Assembly (NCBI RefSeq): GCF_030324495.1 | Contig: NZ_JACAGN010000001.1 | Coordinates: 319,838 to 383,837 of the forward strand | Direction: 5' to 3' | DNA length: 64,000 nt | Source of the DNA: Myroides sp. 1354 | Lineage (GTDB): Bacteria > Bacteroidota > Bacteroidia > Flavobacteriales > Flavobacteriaceae | In this document: positions 16,171-25,059 of the stretch, piece after piece | Position numbering within the stretch: position 1 is the first letter of the stretch | How the letters are laid out: each line of letters opens with the position of its first letter | Program-made: the position numbers and the translations under genes | The notes under the pieces: model-generated | The model's input: the letters and a program-made list of their open reading frames with translations, nothing else | Database searches by the model: none | What the model was told of the DNA's origin: nothing

Positions 16171-16301
16171 ACTTTTTTAGCCTATTTATGAGTGTGTAAG
16201 TTGTTGTTTTTTAGCGGGTTATTTGAATTTTGAACGAGATTTTAAGGTTTAATTTCTTTTTTTTAAGTAATAGGTGTAGTTTAGACATTAAATAGAAATT
16301 G

Positions 16302-16928
16302 ATGCAGAAGATTCTAACCCTATTTTTTTTATTTGTTTTTGCACTCGGGATGGCCCAGAGTAAAAAGGCTGATGTGTATTTTGAAATTCAACAAATGGAG
16401 GTTCGCGATAGCACGCTATTACAAGTGAAATTAGTGAACCATTCAAATCAAAATATTTGGCTTGCATTAGATACAATTGTTGAGAATCAAGAAAAGAACT
16501 TCTTATCCTATCATGCTTTTTTTAAAGGAAGAAGGATGGGTGAACATTTTCAAGAAGAGACGATTGGTGAAAGATATACAGTTGTTATAACGAATAGATC
16601 TAGTTGTGATGATGAAGTATTAAATGCAATGTCTAAAATAGATTCACCTAATTCACTTATCTTATTGGAAAAAGGAAGAAGTATGTTTTTCTCTTATCTT
16701 TTTGTTTTAAAAAAAGGGGGAAATTCCAAGTATTCGGATTCAAAAGAATATGTTGTTGACACGGCTAAGAAAGATAGTTATTTGTTTAGTATGTCTTACG
16801 TTATGGATGAAGGTTGGATAAATTCTAATGTTGATTATAATACTATAGACATGCTTCAGAAGAACAATTATGTTCCGTACAAAGGGGTCATACAATCGAA
16901 TGTGATTAAATATATTTCAAAAAAATAA
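16302..16928 (+). CDS. Secreted protein of unknown function
   Basis: 208 residues from the ATG at 16302; the TTG before it is not needed. The N-terminus is a clear signal peptide (MQKILTLFFLFVFALGMAQS) with cleavage near MAQ. The mature part begins with strand-like VYFEIQQMEVRDSTLLQVKL and has no family I recognise. It occupies the slot between cassettes B and C, convergent with copy C. Its stop overlaps the third shared terminator. Confidence 0.75.
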   Translation: MQKILTLFFLFVFALGMAQSKKADVYFEIQQMEVRDSTLLQVKLVNHSNQNIWLALDTIVENQEKNFLSYHAFFKGRRMGEHFQEETIGERYTVVITNRSSCDDEVLNAMSKIDSPNSLILLEKGRSMFFSYLFVLKKGGNSKYSDSKEYVVDTAKKDSYLFSMSYVMDEGWINSNVDYNTIDMLQKNNYVPYKGVIQSNVIKYISKK

Positions 16929-16965
16929 AAAAGCAGCAATAGACTTGGGTTTATTGCTGCTTTTT
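16928..16965. terminator. Shared terminator, copy 3
   Basis: Same AAAAAGCAGCAATA / TATTGCTGCTTTTT hairpin, between the secreted protein gene and copy C. Confidence 0.85.
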
Positions 16966-16995
16966 ACGTTGTAAGGCAATGAATCATGAAAAATT

Positions 16996-17241
16996 TTAGT
17001 TTGTAGGTTGTTTTAAGTTTTGAAGAGTATTGACCAATTCAAGCACACCATGTACGTCATCGGTATTGAGTGAAAAATCGTCATTTTGTTGTGTGCAATG
17101 GTGCATATAATAGTAAAAAAGAGCGGTAATGCTTTTGGCATAAGAAGCAAAATTTGGATTGTGGTTATATAATTGTTGTAATAGGGATAGATTGTGTAAA
17201 TCATTTTCCGAAAGAATGCGGTGTAGGGGTTTTGTACTCAT
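16996..17241 (-). CDS. Small protein of unknown function, duplicated (copy C)
   Basis: 81 residues from the ATG at 17241. A longer frame to 17343 exists, but the 17241 start gives the same length and the same MSTKP opening as copies A and B. It is clearly related (NPNFASYAKSITALFYYYMHHCTQ, then LELVNTLQNLKQPTN) but diverged. The region upstream, up to about 17460, keeps short matches to the other cassettes (TTGAATGAGATTTTT), but the three-way-junction element is not conserved in sequence. Confidence 0.7.
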   Translation of the reverse strand: MSTKPLHRILSENDLHNLSLLQQLYNHNPNFASYAKSITALFYYYMHHCTQQNDDFSLNTDDVHGVLELVNTLQNLKQPTN

Positions 17242-17488
17242 AATATGTGAATTAAGTCCTTCATGTTCTCTAATCGTTTGGTTATTGTACTTAAATGGAC
17301 GGGTGATTGTATTAAATATCACAAGTGTACCAACGAATAACATGAAAATAGTAAGTTAAAAAGTTAATGTTAGAGGCACTAAAATAACATATTTTTATTA
17401 TAAGAATGAATATAAGTGGTTGAAAATCTGTGTTTTATTTGTTTTTTGAATGAGATTTTTGATTGTTGTTTGAATTGTTTATGAAGTT

Positions 17489-17515
17489 GAGAGGGTGAGA
17501 GGGTGAGGGGGGGAG
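17489..17515. repeat. GAGAGGGT-type simple repeat
   Basis: Two units of GAGAGGGT followed by GAGGGGGGGAG. It resembles the other GA-rich intergenic tracts of the window. Confidence 0.5.
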
Positions 17516-17624
17516 TTGATGAGGGATGTTCATCACAAAGGGCAAATCGTAGCGTAGCGAAAATCGAAACGTAGTGAAGATTCATCGAACACCAAAATAA
17601 ATATAAAGTAGGTGAGATAAACCG

Positions 17625-17768
17625 CACAAAGAGCAAACTTCACAAAGAGCAAACCTCACAAAGAGCAAACCTCACAAAGCACAAACTTCACAAAGCACAA
17701 ACTTCACAAAGAGCAAACCTCACAAAGAGCAAACCTCACAAAGAGCAAACCTCACAAAGCACAAATTT
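17625..17768. repeat. Tandem array of nine 16-bp repeats
   Basis: Nine contiguous 16-base units of two types. Type A is CACAAAGAGCAAACCT (first unit ending TT) and type B is CACAAAGCACAAACTT (last unit ending ATTT). The order is A A A B B A A A B. A degenerate unit lies at 17533-17548. There are no spacers, so it is not a CRISPR array. It sits between the accessory region and the end of the nuo operon. The flanking bases 17242-17624 hold no gene I can support. Confidence 0.9.
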
Positions 17769-17780
17769 CGCTAACTAATA

Positions 17781-17821
17781 ACCAAAAAAAAAAAAACCAA
17801 GCATTCAGAAGAATACTTGGT
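17781..17821 (-). terminator. Terminator of the nuo operon
   Basis: On the minus strand ACCAAGTATTC pairs with GAATGCTTGGT (one G-T-type position) and is followed by a run of at least ten T. It lies about 36 bases after the nuoN stop. Confidence 0.85.
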
Positions 17822-17856
17822 CTTTCGTAATTTATTGAATTGTTATTTATTTGTTC

Positions 17857-19236
17857 TTAGTTGAAGAGTCCTAAAACAAGTGAAGGACATAAACCGAATA
17901 CTACAACGGCAGCAACAGCGATTAAACCGACAATTGTATAGGCCATTGGCACTTGAATAGCTGGTGTTTGTGTTTCTTCCTCTTGCTTAGCAAACATCAA
18001 GATGATGATTTTTAAGTAGTAGTAAATACTGATGAAAGAGTTGATTACCCCGAATATCACTAAAGTGATGAATCCGTTTTTCACTGCTTCTGTGAATAAG
18101 AAGAATTTTCCGAAGAAACCAGCGAAGATTGGAATACCTCCCATAGACAATAAGGCAACGGATAAGATAACGGCTAAAAGGGGGTTAGATTTGCCTAATC
18201 CTTTGAAGTTATCTAGGTGTTCGTTATCTTTTCCTTTGGTTACAATCGTTAATACGGTAAAAGCAGCAATACCAGCAAAGGCATACGAAGTTGCGTAGTA
18301 GAATAAGTTTGGAGTTGCACTACCTAAAGCAGTTAACGCCATCATCATAAAACCAGCATGTGAAATACCCGAATAAGCCAATAGACGCTTCATATTATCT
18401 TGGCGCAACGCCATGATATTACCAACCGTCATGGTTAAGATTGCAATCACAACGATAGCGGTTGTATAGTGTGAAGGCATTTGGTGTAATAAGTTAATCG
18501 ATACTTTATACAACGTAGCTACTGCCGTTACTTTTACCAACGTACTCATCATAGCCGTTGTTAAGTTTGGCGCTCCTTGGTATACATCTGGTGCCCAGAA
18601 GTGGAAAGGTACAGCTGCGATTTTGAACAACATACCGATGATTACCATGGTTACACCCAAGGCATACCAAATCGGCATTGCATTTGTTGTTGTTAACTTG
18701 GCAATTTGAGCCAAGTCAAAAGATCCTGTTGCTCCGTATACTAAGGCAATTCCGAAAAGAACTACACCAGAAGCGAAAGATCCCAGCAAGAAATATTTCA
18801 TGGCTGATTCGTTACTCTTAATATTCGTACGATCAGATCCACAAAGAATGTATAGGGTAATAGAAAGGATTTCTAATCCCACGAAAAACATCGCCATATT
18901 TCCGAAGCTTACCATGGAGATAGCCCCCATAAGTAAGAATAATTTCAAGGAAATATAGTCTGATATTTTAGAAAATTGCGTTTGATAAAAATCTTTACTC
19001 AAGGCAACTAACAAGATTGTCAATGCAATAAATAAAGAAGAAAAGGCACTAGAAAATTTAGTAGTCACGATCATATTGTTGTAATGAGCTTCCACTACGT
19101 CAATATTGCAAAGCGTGTAACCCAGAATTCCCAGTAGTCCTACAATCGTTAGCGGGATGATTAATTTTCTCAAATTAATGATCTCTGCTAGTAGAACGAT
19201 AACCGCTAATACTCCAACTGCTATTAATGTATTCAT
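17857..19236 (-). CDS. nuoN: NADH-quinone oxidoreductase subunit N
   Basis: 459 residues, an antiporter-like membrane subunit of complex I. The protein is almost entirely hydrophobic, with about 14 membrane segments. Characteristic parts are LEILSITLYILCG, ESAMKYFLLGSFASG, KIAAVPFHFWAPDVYQGAP and RLLAYSGISHAGFMM, which carry the conserved Lys and Glu of the proton path. It is the last gene of the 14-gene nuo operon, 48 bases after nuoM. Confidence 0.96.
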   Translation of the reverse strand: MNTLIAVGVLAVIVLLAEIINLRKLIIPLTIVGLLGILGYTLCNIDVVEAHYNNMIVTTKFSSAFSSLFIALTILLVALSKDFYQTQFSKISDYISLKLFLLMGAISMVSFGNMAMFFVGLEILSITLYILCGSDRTNIKSNESAMKYFLLGSFASGVVLFGIALVYGATGSFDLAQIAKLTTTNAMPIWYALGVTMVIIGMLFKIAAVPFHFWAPDVYQGAPNLTTAMMSTLVKVTAVATLYKVSINLLHQMPSHYTTAIVVIAILTMTVGNIMALRQDNMKRLLAYSGISHAGFMMMALTALGSATPNLFYYATSYAFAGIAAFTVLTIVTKGKDNEHLDNFKGLGKSNPLLAVILSVALLSMGGIPIFAGFFGKFFLFTEAVKNGFITLVIFGVINSFISIYYYLKIIILMFAKQEEETQTPAIQVPMAYTIVGLIAVAAVVVFGLCPSLVLGLFN

Positions 19237-19284
19237 CTTTTATATTTTGGAATGATGGTTTCAGAATAAGCTGAATCTCAATTG

Positions 19285-20718
19285 TTATTTAATATAGGAT
19301 ACGATTTCAACCAAACTTGGCGTAATTAAATCGGTAATTGGTTTAGGGTAAACACCAAGGAAAATAACCGTGATGACTAATACACCTAATACAATTTTTT
19401 CGTTTAAGGTTACGTCTGTAAATACTTTGGCATTCGTTTCACCTAACATTGATCTTTGGAACATGCGCAACATATAGAAGGCACCGAAAATAATACTTGT
19501 TCCTCCGATGATCGCGTACCAGATATTGATTTGCGATAGACCGAATAGCAAGCTGAATTCACCGATGAAACTGAATGTTCCAGGTAATCCAATTGAAGCA
19601 AATAGCAAGATCATGAATAGCGAAGCGAATTGAGGTGCTTGTTGGCGAATTCCTCCCATTTCACTGATTGTTCTTGTTTCGAATCGATTGTACATAATTT
19701 CAGCTACGTAGAATAAACCTACAATGACAAAACCGTGAGCTAACATTTGATATACGGCTCCTAATAAACCATCTAAAGTTAACGTATAAGCTCCAGCAGC
19801 AATTAAACCAACGTGTGCTAAAGATGAATAAGCGAAGAAACGCTTGATGTTCACTTGTTTTAACGCAACAATTGATCCGTATACTACTCCGATGATACAC
19901 AACACTAAAATCGTAGGCATTAAGTCTTTTGCCGCTGATGAAGTGATTGGCAATTGCCAACGGATGATAGAGTACAATCCCATTTTCAACATAATCCCAG
20001 ATAAAAGCATGGTTCCAACTGTTGGTGCTTTTTCATAGGTTGATGCCTGCCACGTATGGAAAGGGAAAATAGGAATTTTGATTGCATAAGCTAAGAAGAA
20101 CGCAAGGAAAATCCAGTATTGCTCTTGACTTGTTAAGCTTACGTTGTATAAATCTGCTAATAAGAAGCTACCTGCTTTTTGGTAGAGGTAAATAAACCCA
20201 ACCAACATGAATAAAGATCCTGCGAAGGTGTAAATAAAGAATTTGAAAATCGCTTTTTTACGTGCTTCGAAGGTATCATTCCCCCATAGTAAAGCAATGA
20301 AGTAGATTGGAATTAAGGATAATTCCCAGAAAATATAGTATAAGAAACCGTCTGCAGCTAAGAATGTTCCTGTCATAGCAAATGCCATGAACATTACTAG
20401 ACCGTAGAATAGATTTGATTTTTCAATGTGATTTCCAAAAGAGGACAAAATGATTAGGGGTGTTAGCATCGTTGTTAATAAAACAAGGGCTAAAGCTAAT
20501 CCATCCGCTTTTAAGGCAATGTGAATGTTGGGATTCATGATCCATTGCGTGGTAAAACCGGCATTTACTCCTGAATTGTGTTGGCAAATGATGGCAATTG
20601 TTTCTACAAATGCGACTAACCCGAATAGCAAAGCAATTTTAGGGGCAAGTGTTTTATTTGCTAAAAACGTAGCAAATGCTCCAACTAATAACGTTAATAA
20701 TAATATAGTTACGTTCAT
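19285..20718 (-). CDS. nuoM: NADH-quinone oxidoreductase subunit M
   Basis: 477 residues, antiporter-like complex I membrane subunit. Visible signatures include FYIFWELSLIPIYFIALLWG, KIPIFPFHTWQASTYEKAP and RFFAYSSLAHVGLI. The conserved Glu in the WELSLIP segment and the Lys residues of the central helices are present. It lies 9 bases after nuoL. Confidence 0.96.
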   Translation of the reverse strand: MNVTILLLTLLVGAFATFLANKTLAPKIALLFGLVAFVETIAIICQHNSGVNAGFTTQWIMNPNIHIALKADGLALALVLLTTMLTPLIILSSFGNHIEKSNLFYGLVMFMAFAMTGTFLAADGFLYYIFWELSLIPIYFIALLWGNDTFEARKKAIFKFFIYTFAGSLFMLVGFIYLYQKAGSFLLADLYNVSLTSQEQYWIFLAFFLAYAIKIPIFPFHTWQASTYEKAPTVGTMLLSGIMLKMGLYSIIRWQLPITSSAAKDLMPTILVLCIIGVVYGSIVALKQVNIKRFFAYSSLAHVGLIAAGAYTLTLDGLLGAVYQMLAHGFVIVGLFYVAEIMYNRFETRTISEMGGIRQQAPQFASLFMILLFASIGLPGTFSFIGEFSLLFGLSQINIWYAIIGGTSIIFGAFYMLRMFQRSMLGETNAKVFTDVTLNEKIVLGVLVITVIFLGVYPKPITDLITPSLVEIVSYIK

Positions 20719-20727
20719 CTCTCTAAA

Positions 20728-22614
20728 TTATCTTGCAATGAATAAATAATACAACATCAAACAGATTCCGAATACAAAGGCAAATAAGTACAAGCCGATA
20801 TTTCCGTTTTGCGCTTTTTTCCCTTGTAAGGATAATCCATCTGCTATTTTTCCTAATCCATAAATGGTTTCAGACAAGATTACTTCTACAACATCTCTAA
20901 AGAATACAGAAAGGGTATAGATTGGTTTTACAATCACTTTCGTATAAATTTCGTCAATGTAGTATTTGTTGTATAAAACCTTGTGGAATCCTGTCATTTG
21001 TTCATCTGCAGGAGGAAGTTCTCCTTTTTTAATGTATTTGCTATACGCAATAAATAAACCAATACACGCTCCAATAACAGCAACCGCCATTAAGATGTAT
21101 TCTGTTGTTCCTAAAACGTGTGGATGTGCATTTGCACTGTTGACGATGATTGGTTCTAAGTAGCTATTTAACCAGCTATTTCCAGGCAAGCTAATAACTC
21201 CACCTACAACAGATAAAATACCCAAGATCCACAAAGGTACAGTGATAGCTGCTGGACTTTCGTGTACGTGATTCTTTTGTTCTTGTGTTCCTCTGAAATT
21301 CTTGAAGAACGTCAAGTACAACAATCTAAACATATAGAAAGCCGTTAGGATAGACGCGATAGATCCGATTACGTATAATACTGGATTGTGACTGAAAGCT
21401 GTTAATAAGATTTCGTCTTTTGAAAAGAATCCTGAGAAAGGAGGGAACCCTGAAATAGCGATAGTAGCTAAAAGGAAAGTTGCATAAGTAGCAGGCATAA
21501 ATTTCTTTAAACCACCCATATTACGCATGTCTTGTTCTCCACCCATGGCGTGGATTACTGATCCTGATCCTAAGAATAAACAAGCTTTGAAGAAAGCGTG
21601 TGTTACTACGTGGAAAACAGCGATTTCATAAGCACCGAAACCTACAGCCATAAACATTAATCCCAATTGAGATACGGTTGAATAGGCCAATACTTTTTTG
21701 ATATCCGTTTGCACCAATCCAATTGTTGCAGCAAATAATGATGTACATGCACCAACAATGGCAATGATGTTTTGGATATGTGGAGCTAAGTCAAAAACAA
21801 AGTTTAATCTTGTGATTAAGAAGATACCTGCAGTTACCATGGTCGCTGCGTGAATTAACGCAGAAACAGGTGTTGGTCCTGCCATCGCATCAGGTAACCA
21901 CGTATACAATGGAATCTGTGCACTTTTTCCTACAGCTCCAATGAATAAAGCTAAGGCTGCCCATCCGATCCACATGTTGATTTGGTGGTTTGTACCATTC
22001 ATCAATGCTTCTTTAATCGTCATATAATCGAGTGATTGGAATAAGAAAGCCAAGATAAATACCCCAACTAAAAAGCCTAAATCCCCAATTCGGTTCATGA
22101 TGAAAGCTTTTTTAGCGGCGTCGTTATACGACTGGTTTTTATGCCAAAATCCGATTAATAAATACGAACACAATCCTACACCTTCCCATCCGATGAAAGT
22201 AATTAACAAGTTACTTCCTGTAACTAATACAATCATAAAGAAGATGAATAGATTCAAATAAGCGAAAAACTTAGCGTAGTTTTCGTCATTTTTCATATAG
22301 TTCGTCGAGTACCAGTGAATCAGCGTTCCGATACCTGTTACGAATAACAACCACAAGAGTGAAAGTTGATCGAGTAAAAAGCCAAAAGTAACGTTGAAGT
22401 TAGCTAAAGCCATCCATTCGAATAGTTCAATTTCAATTGGTTGTTTGGAATTGTTTACTTGAATAAAAGCAAGTAATGAGATGATAAAAGAAATTAAAAC
22501 GGCTACCGTTGCAATAATTCCTGAACCATTACCTAATTTTTTTCCGAAGAAAACATTGACCAAAGACCCAAGTAATGGGACTAATAATAAAAGTAAAATT
22601 ACGTTTGTATCCAT
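20728..22614 (-). CDS. nuoL: NADH-quinone oxidoreductase subunit L
   Basis: 628 residues, the largest antiporter-like subunit, with the long lateral helix at its C-terminus. Key parts are FIGWEGVGLCSYLLIGFW, IPLYTWLPDAMAGPTPVSA, LIHAATMVTAGIFLITR and VLAYSTVSQLGLMFMA, all typical of NuoL. The length is normal. It lies 6 bases after nuoK. Confidence 0.97.
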   Translation of the reverse strand: MDTNVILLLLLVPLLGSLVNVFFGKKLGNGSGIIATVAVLISFIISLLAFIQVNNSKQPIEIELFEWMALANFNVTFGFLLDQLSLLWLLFVTGIGTLIHWYSTNYMKNDENYAKFFAYLNLFIFFMIVLVTGSNLLITFIGWEGVGLCSYLLIGFWHKNQSYNDAAKKAFIMNRIGDLGFLVGVFILAFLFQSLDYMTIKEALMNGTNHQINMWIGWAALALFIGAVGKSAQIPLYTWLPDAMAGPTPVSALIHAATMVTAGIFLITRLNFVFDLAPHIQNIIAIVGACTSLFAATIGLVQTDIKKVLAYSTVSQLGLMFMAVGFGAYEIAVFHVVTHAFFKACLFLGSGSVIHAMGGEQDMRNMGGLKKFMPATYATFLLATIAISGFPPFSGFFSKDEILLTAFSHNPVLYVIGSIASILTAFYMFRLLYLTFFKNFRGTQEQKNHVHESPAAITVPLWILGILSVVGGVISLPGNSWLNSYLEPIIVNSANAHPHVLGTTEYILMAVAVIGACIGLFIAYSKYIKKGELPPADEQMTGFHKVLYNKYYIDEIYTKVIVKPIYTLSVFFRDVVEVILSETIYGLGKIADGLSLQGKKAQNGNIGLYLFAFVFGICLMLYYLFIAR

Positions 22615-22620
22615 AAGGAA

Positions 22621-22941
22621 TTATCCTTTTAAGTTCTTTAATTTATCAATATCAATTGCGCCGATATTTCTGTAGATCGATACTAGAATCGCTAATCCAA
22701 CAGCAACTTCTGCTGCGGCAACGGCCATGGTAAAGAAAACAAAAACTTGTCCTTGTGCATCTTGGTGATAGGTTGAAAAAGCGACTAATAACATATTCGC
22801 TGAGTTCAACATAATCTCAATACACATAAACATGACAATTGCGTTTCGTCTATATAATATTCCAAATACTCCGATGCAGAATAATAAAATTGATAAGTAG
22901 ATGTATTTATCAATACCGATGATTTCAATTACATTTTCCAT
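22621..22941 (-). CDS. nuoK: NADH-quinone oxidoreductase subunit K
   Basis: 106 residues with three membrane helices. The pattern CIEIMLNSANMLLVAFS, with the conserved Glu in the second helix, and FFTMAVAAAEVAVGLAILV, with the second conserved Glu, identify the subunit. The spacing to nuoJ is 2 bases. Confidence 0.96.
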   Translation of the reverse strand: MENVIEIIGIDKYIYLSILLFCIGVFGILYRRNAIVMFMCIEIMLNSANMLLVAFSTYHQDAQGQVFVFFTMAVAAAEVAVGLAILVSIYRNIGAIDIDKLKNLKG

Positions 22942-22943
22942 AC

Positions 22944-23459
22944 TTATACTGCTTTTTCAGATTTATCTTTTTTAGAAATCAATACGGCTCCAATCATCGC
23001 TAGTAATAATAATACTGCAACCATTTCAAATGGAACAACGTATTCATTCAATAATACTTTTCCTAACACGTGAACTGACTGGAAGTCTTGTCCGTGGTTA
23101 GCATATTGTAGTTCATACGCTTGATTTCCTCTTAAAGTGATCGATAACAACAATAGCCCTACTAAACAGAAGGCAATGGTTGCTACCACTTTAGACACTA
23201 AAGGTTTGGATACTTCGTGGCTGATATTTAAGTTCATTAACATGATAGTAAATAACATTAAAATCATAATTGCTCCAGAGTAAACCATAATGTGGATCAT
23301 TCCTAAAAACTGGGAGTTTAATAGGATATAATGACCTGCTATTGAGAAGAAACTGACAACCAACCACAAAGCGCTGTGAATAGGGTTTTTACTCAACAAC
23401 GTTAACGCTGCACTTCCGAGTGTAATGGTCGAAAGGATGTAAAATAAAATTTCTATCAT
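22944..23459 (-). CDS. nuoJ: NADH-quinone oxidoreductase subunit J
   Basis: 171 residues with five membrane helices. NPIHSALWLVVSFFSIAGHYILL and VYSGAIMILMLFTIMLMN are conserved NuoJ segments. The spacing to nuoI is 2 bases. Confidence 0.95.
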   Translation of the reverse strand: MIEILFYILSTITLGSAALTLLSKNPIHSALWLVVSFFSIAGHYILLNSQFLGMIHIMVYSGAIMILMLFTIMLMNLNISHEVSKPLVSKVVATIAFCLVGLLLLSITLRGNQAYELQYANHGQDFQSVHVLGKVLLNEYVVPFEMVAVLLLLAMIGAVLISKKDKSEKAV

Positions 23460-23461
23460 AA

Positions 23462-24010
23462 TTACGCTTGATTCTGTTTGTTCGTATTAGCAATAGCTGC
23501 CTCTAAAGGCATAACCAATTTATCTTTTCCGTAGATAAAGTTTTCACGAGTGATGTCTGCTTTGGTAATTTCTCCTGATTTAGTTAGGTAAATTGCTTGT
23601 TTAGGGCAAGATTCCTCACATAAACCACAGAAGATACAACGCAGCATATTGATTTCGTAGATTTCAGCATACTTTTCCTCGCGGTATAAATGTTTCTCTT
23701 CTGGTTTGCGTTCAGCCGCTTTCATGGTGATCGCCTCTGCAGGACAAGATAAAGCACATAAACCACAAGCGGTACAGCGCTCTCTTCCTTCGTCGTCGCG
23801 CATTAAGGTATGTCTACCGCGGTAAACAGGGCTAAATGGACGAGTTTGCTCCGGATAAGAAATTGTCACCTTTTTCTTAAACATGTGTTTTAAGGTAACC
23901 ATCATTCCTTTGAAAATCGCAACTAAATAGATGCGCTCACTCCAAGTTAGTTTCTTGTTCGAAACCATCTTTTTTCTTCCTGATAAAGAATATGTATTAG
24001 TTGATGACAT
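23462..24010 (-). CDS. nuoI: NADH-quinone oxidoreductase subunit I
   Basis: 182 residues, the ferredoxin-like peripheral subunit that binds clusters N6a and N6b. Both CxxCxxCxxxCP motifs are intact: CTACGLCALSCP near residue 80 and CIFCGLCEESCP near residue 126. It hands electrons from the NADH module to NuoB. It lies 6 bases after nuoH. Confidence 0.96.
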   Translation of the reverse strand: MSSTNTYSLSGRKKMVSNKKLTWSERIYLVAIFKGMMVTLKHMFKKKVTISYPEQTRPFSPVYRGRHTLMRDDEGRERCTACGLCALSCPAEAITMKAAERKPEEKHLYREEKYAEIYEINMLRCIFCGLCEESCPKQAIYLTKSGEITKADITRENFIYGKDKLVMPLEAAIANTNKQNQA

Positions 24011-24016
24011 GTTTAA

Positions 24017-25048
24017 TTAGTTTAATAGTAAGATTACAACTGCTGTAACGATTAAGTTCAATAATGCCAATGGGATTAAGGTTTTCCATCCTAAGTTCAT
24101 CAATTGGTCATAACGGAAACGCGGTAAGGTCCAACGTACCCACATATAAACAAAGATGAAGAAAAAGATTTTGATGAATAGGGCGAAAATACCCAATACG
24201 TTAGCAATATTTACTCCCCAATTTTCAACAGCCCAAGCCATACCTGGATAGTTGAACGCTCCAAAGTATAAAACCGAAATAATCGCTGAAGAAATAAATA
24301 AGTTCGAGTATTCAGCGAACAAATAGAATCCCATTTTCATCGAAGAATATTCGGTGTGGAATCCACCAATTAACTCTTGCTCACATTCTGCTAAGTCGAA
24401 AGGTGCTCTATTGGTTTCAGCGAAAGAACAAATCAAGAAAATTAAAAACCCGATGGGTTGATAAAATACATTCCAGTTCATTCCACTTTGTTGCAAAGCG
24501 ATTTCTCTCATGCTCATACTTTGTGTTAACAACAACAAAGAGATAAGGGAAAGACCCATTGCAATTTCGTAAGAAATCATTTGTGAAGCAGCGCGAATAC
24601 CACTCATTAAAGAGTATTTGTTATTCGAAGCCCAAGCTCCAATCATAATTCCATAAACCCCAACAGATAATACCGCTAGGATATACAATAACCCCACGTT
24701 AATATCTGCAGCTTGTAAGATAATTTCTCTTCCAAACAACACAAATTTATCTCCCCAAGGCAATACTGCACTTGTCATAAGTGCTAAGGTCATCGCTAAG
24801 AAAGGACCAAATTTGAATAAGAATCGGTTAGGTGTTGTGGGTTCATACTCTTCTTTAGCGAATAGTTTTAAACCATCGGCTAAAGGCTGAAGCATACCTC
24901 CTTTACCTGCACGGTTTGGACCTAAACGATCTTGTATCCACGCCGCAATTTTTCGTTCTGCTAACGTAGCATACATCGCCATAAGCATTGTAATTGCGAA
25001 TACAACTACAATAATAATTGCTTTATCTATAATAATAGCTTTATCCAT
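24017..25048 (-). CDS. nuoH: NADH-quinone oxidoreductase subunit H
   Basis: 343 residues with about eight membrane helices, forming part of the quinone-access channel. AERKIAAWIQDRLGPNRAG, LADGLKLFAKE and AETNRAPFDLAECEQELIG are classic NuoH motifs carrying the conserved acidic residues. The MDKAIIID segment occurs twice in near tandem at the N-terminus, so the start could be at the first or second copy. Confidence 0.96.
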   Translation of the reverse strand: MDKAIIIDKAIIIVVVFAITMLMAMYATLAERKIAAWIQDRLGPNRAGKGGMLQPLADGLKLFAKEEYEPTTPNRFLFKFGPFLAMTLALMTSAVLPWGDKFVLFGREIILQAADINVGLLYILAVLSVGVYGIMIGAWASNNKYSLMSGIRAASQMISYEIAMGLSLISLLLLTQSMSMREIALQQSGMNWNVFYQPIGFLIFLICSFAETNRAPFDLAECEQELIGGFHTEYSSMKMGFYLFAEYSNLFISSAIISVLYFGAFNYPGMAWAVENWGVNIANVLGIFALFIKIFFFIFVYMWVRWTLPRFRYDQLMNLGWKTLIPLALLNLIVTAVVILLLN

Positions 25049-25059
25049 GTTCTACCGTT

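Larger units (their letters stand above)
15700..16258. repeat. Duplicated cassette, copy B
   Basis: Matches 13705-14260: terminator, 81-residue gene, structured leader, promoter region and tail. The copies are offset by about 1,993 bases, with three unrelated plus-strand genes between them. Confidence 0.85.

Noticed and set aside
17270..17335. Third copy of the three-way-junction RNA upstream of copy C
   Set aside because: Some pairing exists (GTGAT/ATCAC, TTGGT/ACCAA) at an equivalent place, but loop sequences and the second hairpin are not conserved, so I do not call it.
17242..17343. Longer start of duplicated gene copy C
   Set aside because: Copies A and B both start at MSTKP with 81 residues; the extension is not conserved.
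17379..17636. Minus-strand frame of 85 codons in the repeat region
   Set aside because: It runs through simple repeats and the tandem array edge and has no domain or conservation that I can see.
17625..17768. CRISPR array
   Set aside because: The units are contiguous with no unique spacers, the unit is only 16 bases, and there are no cas genes.
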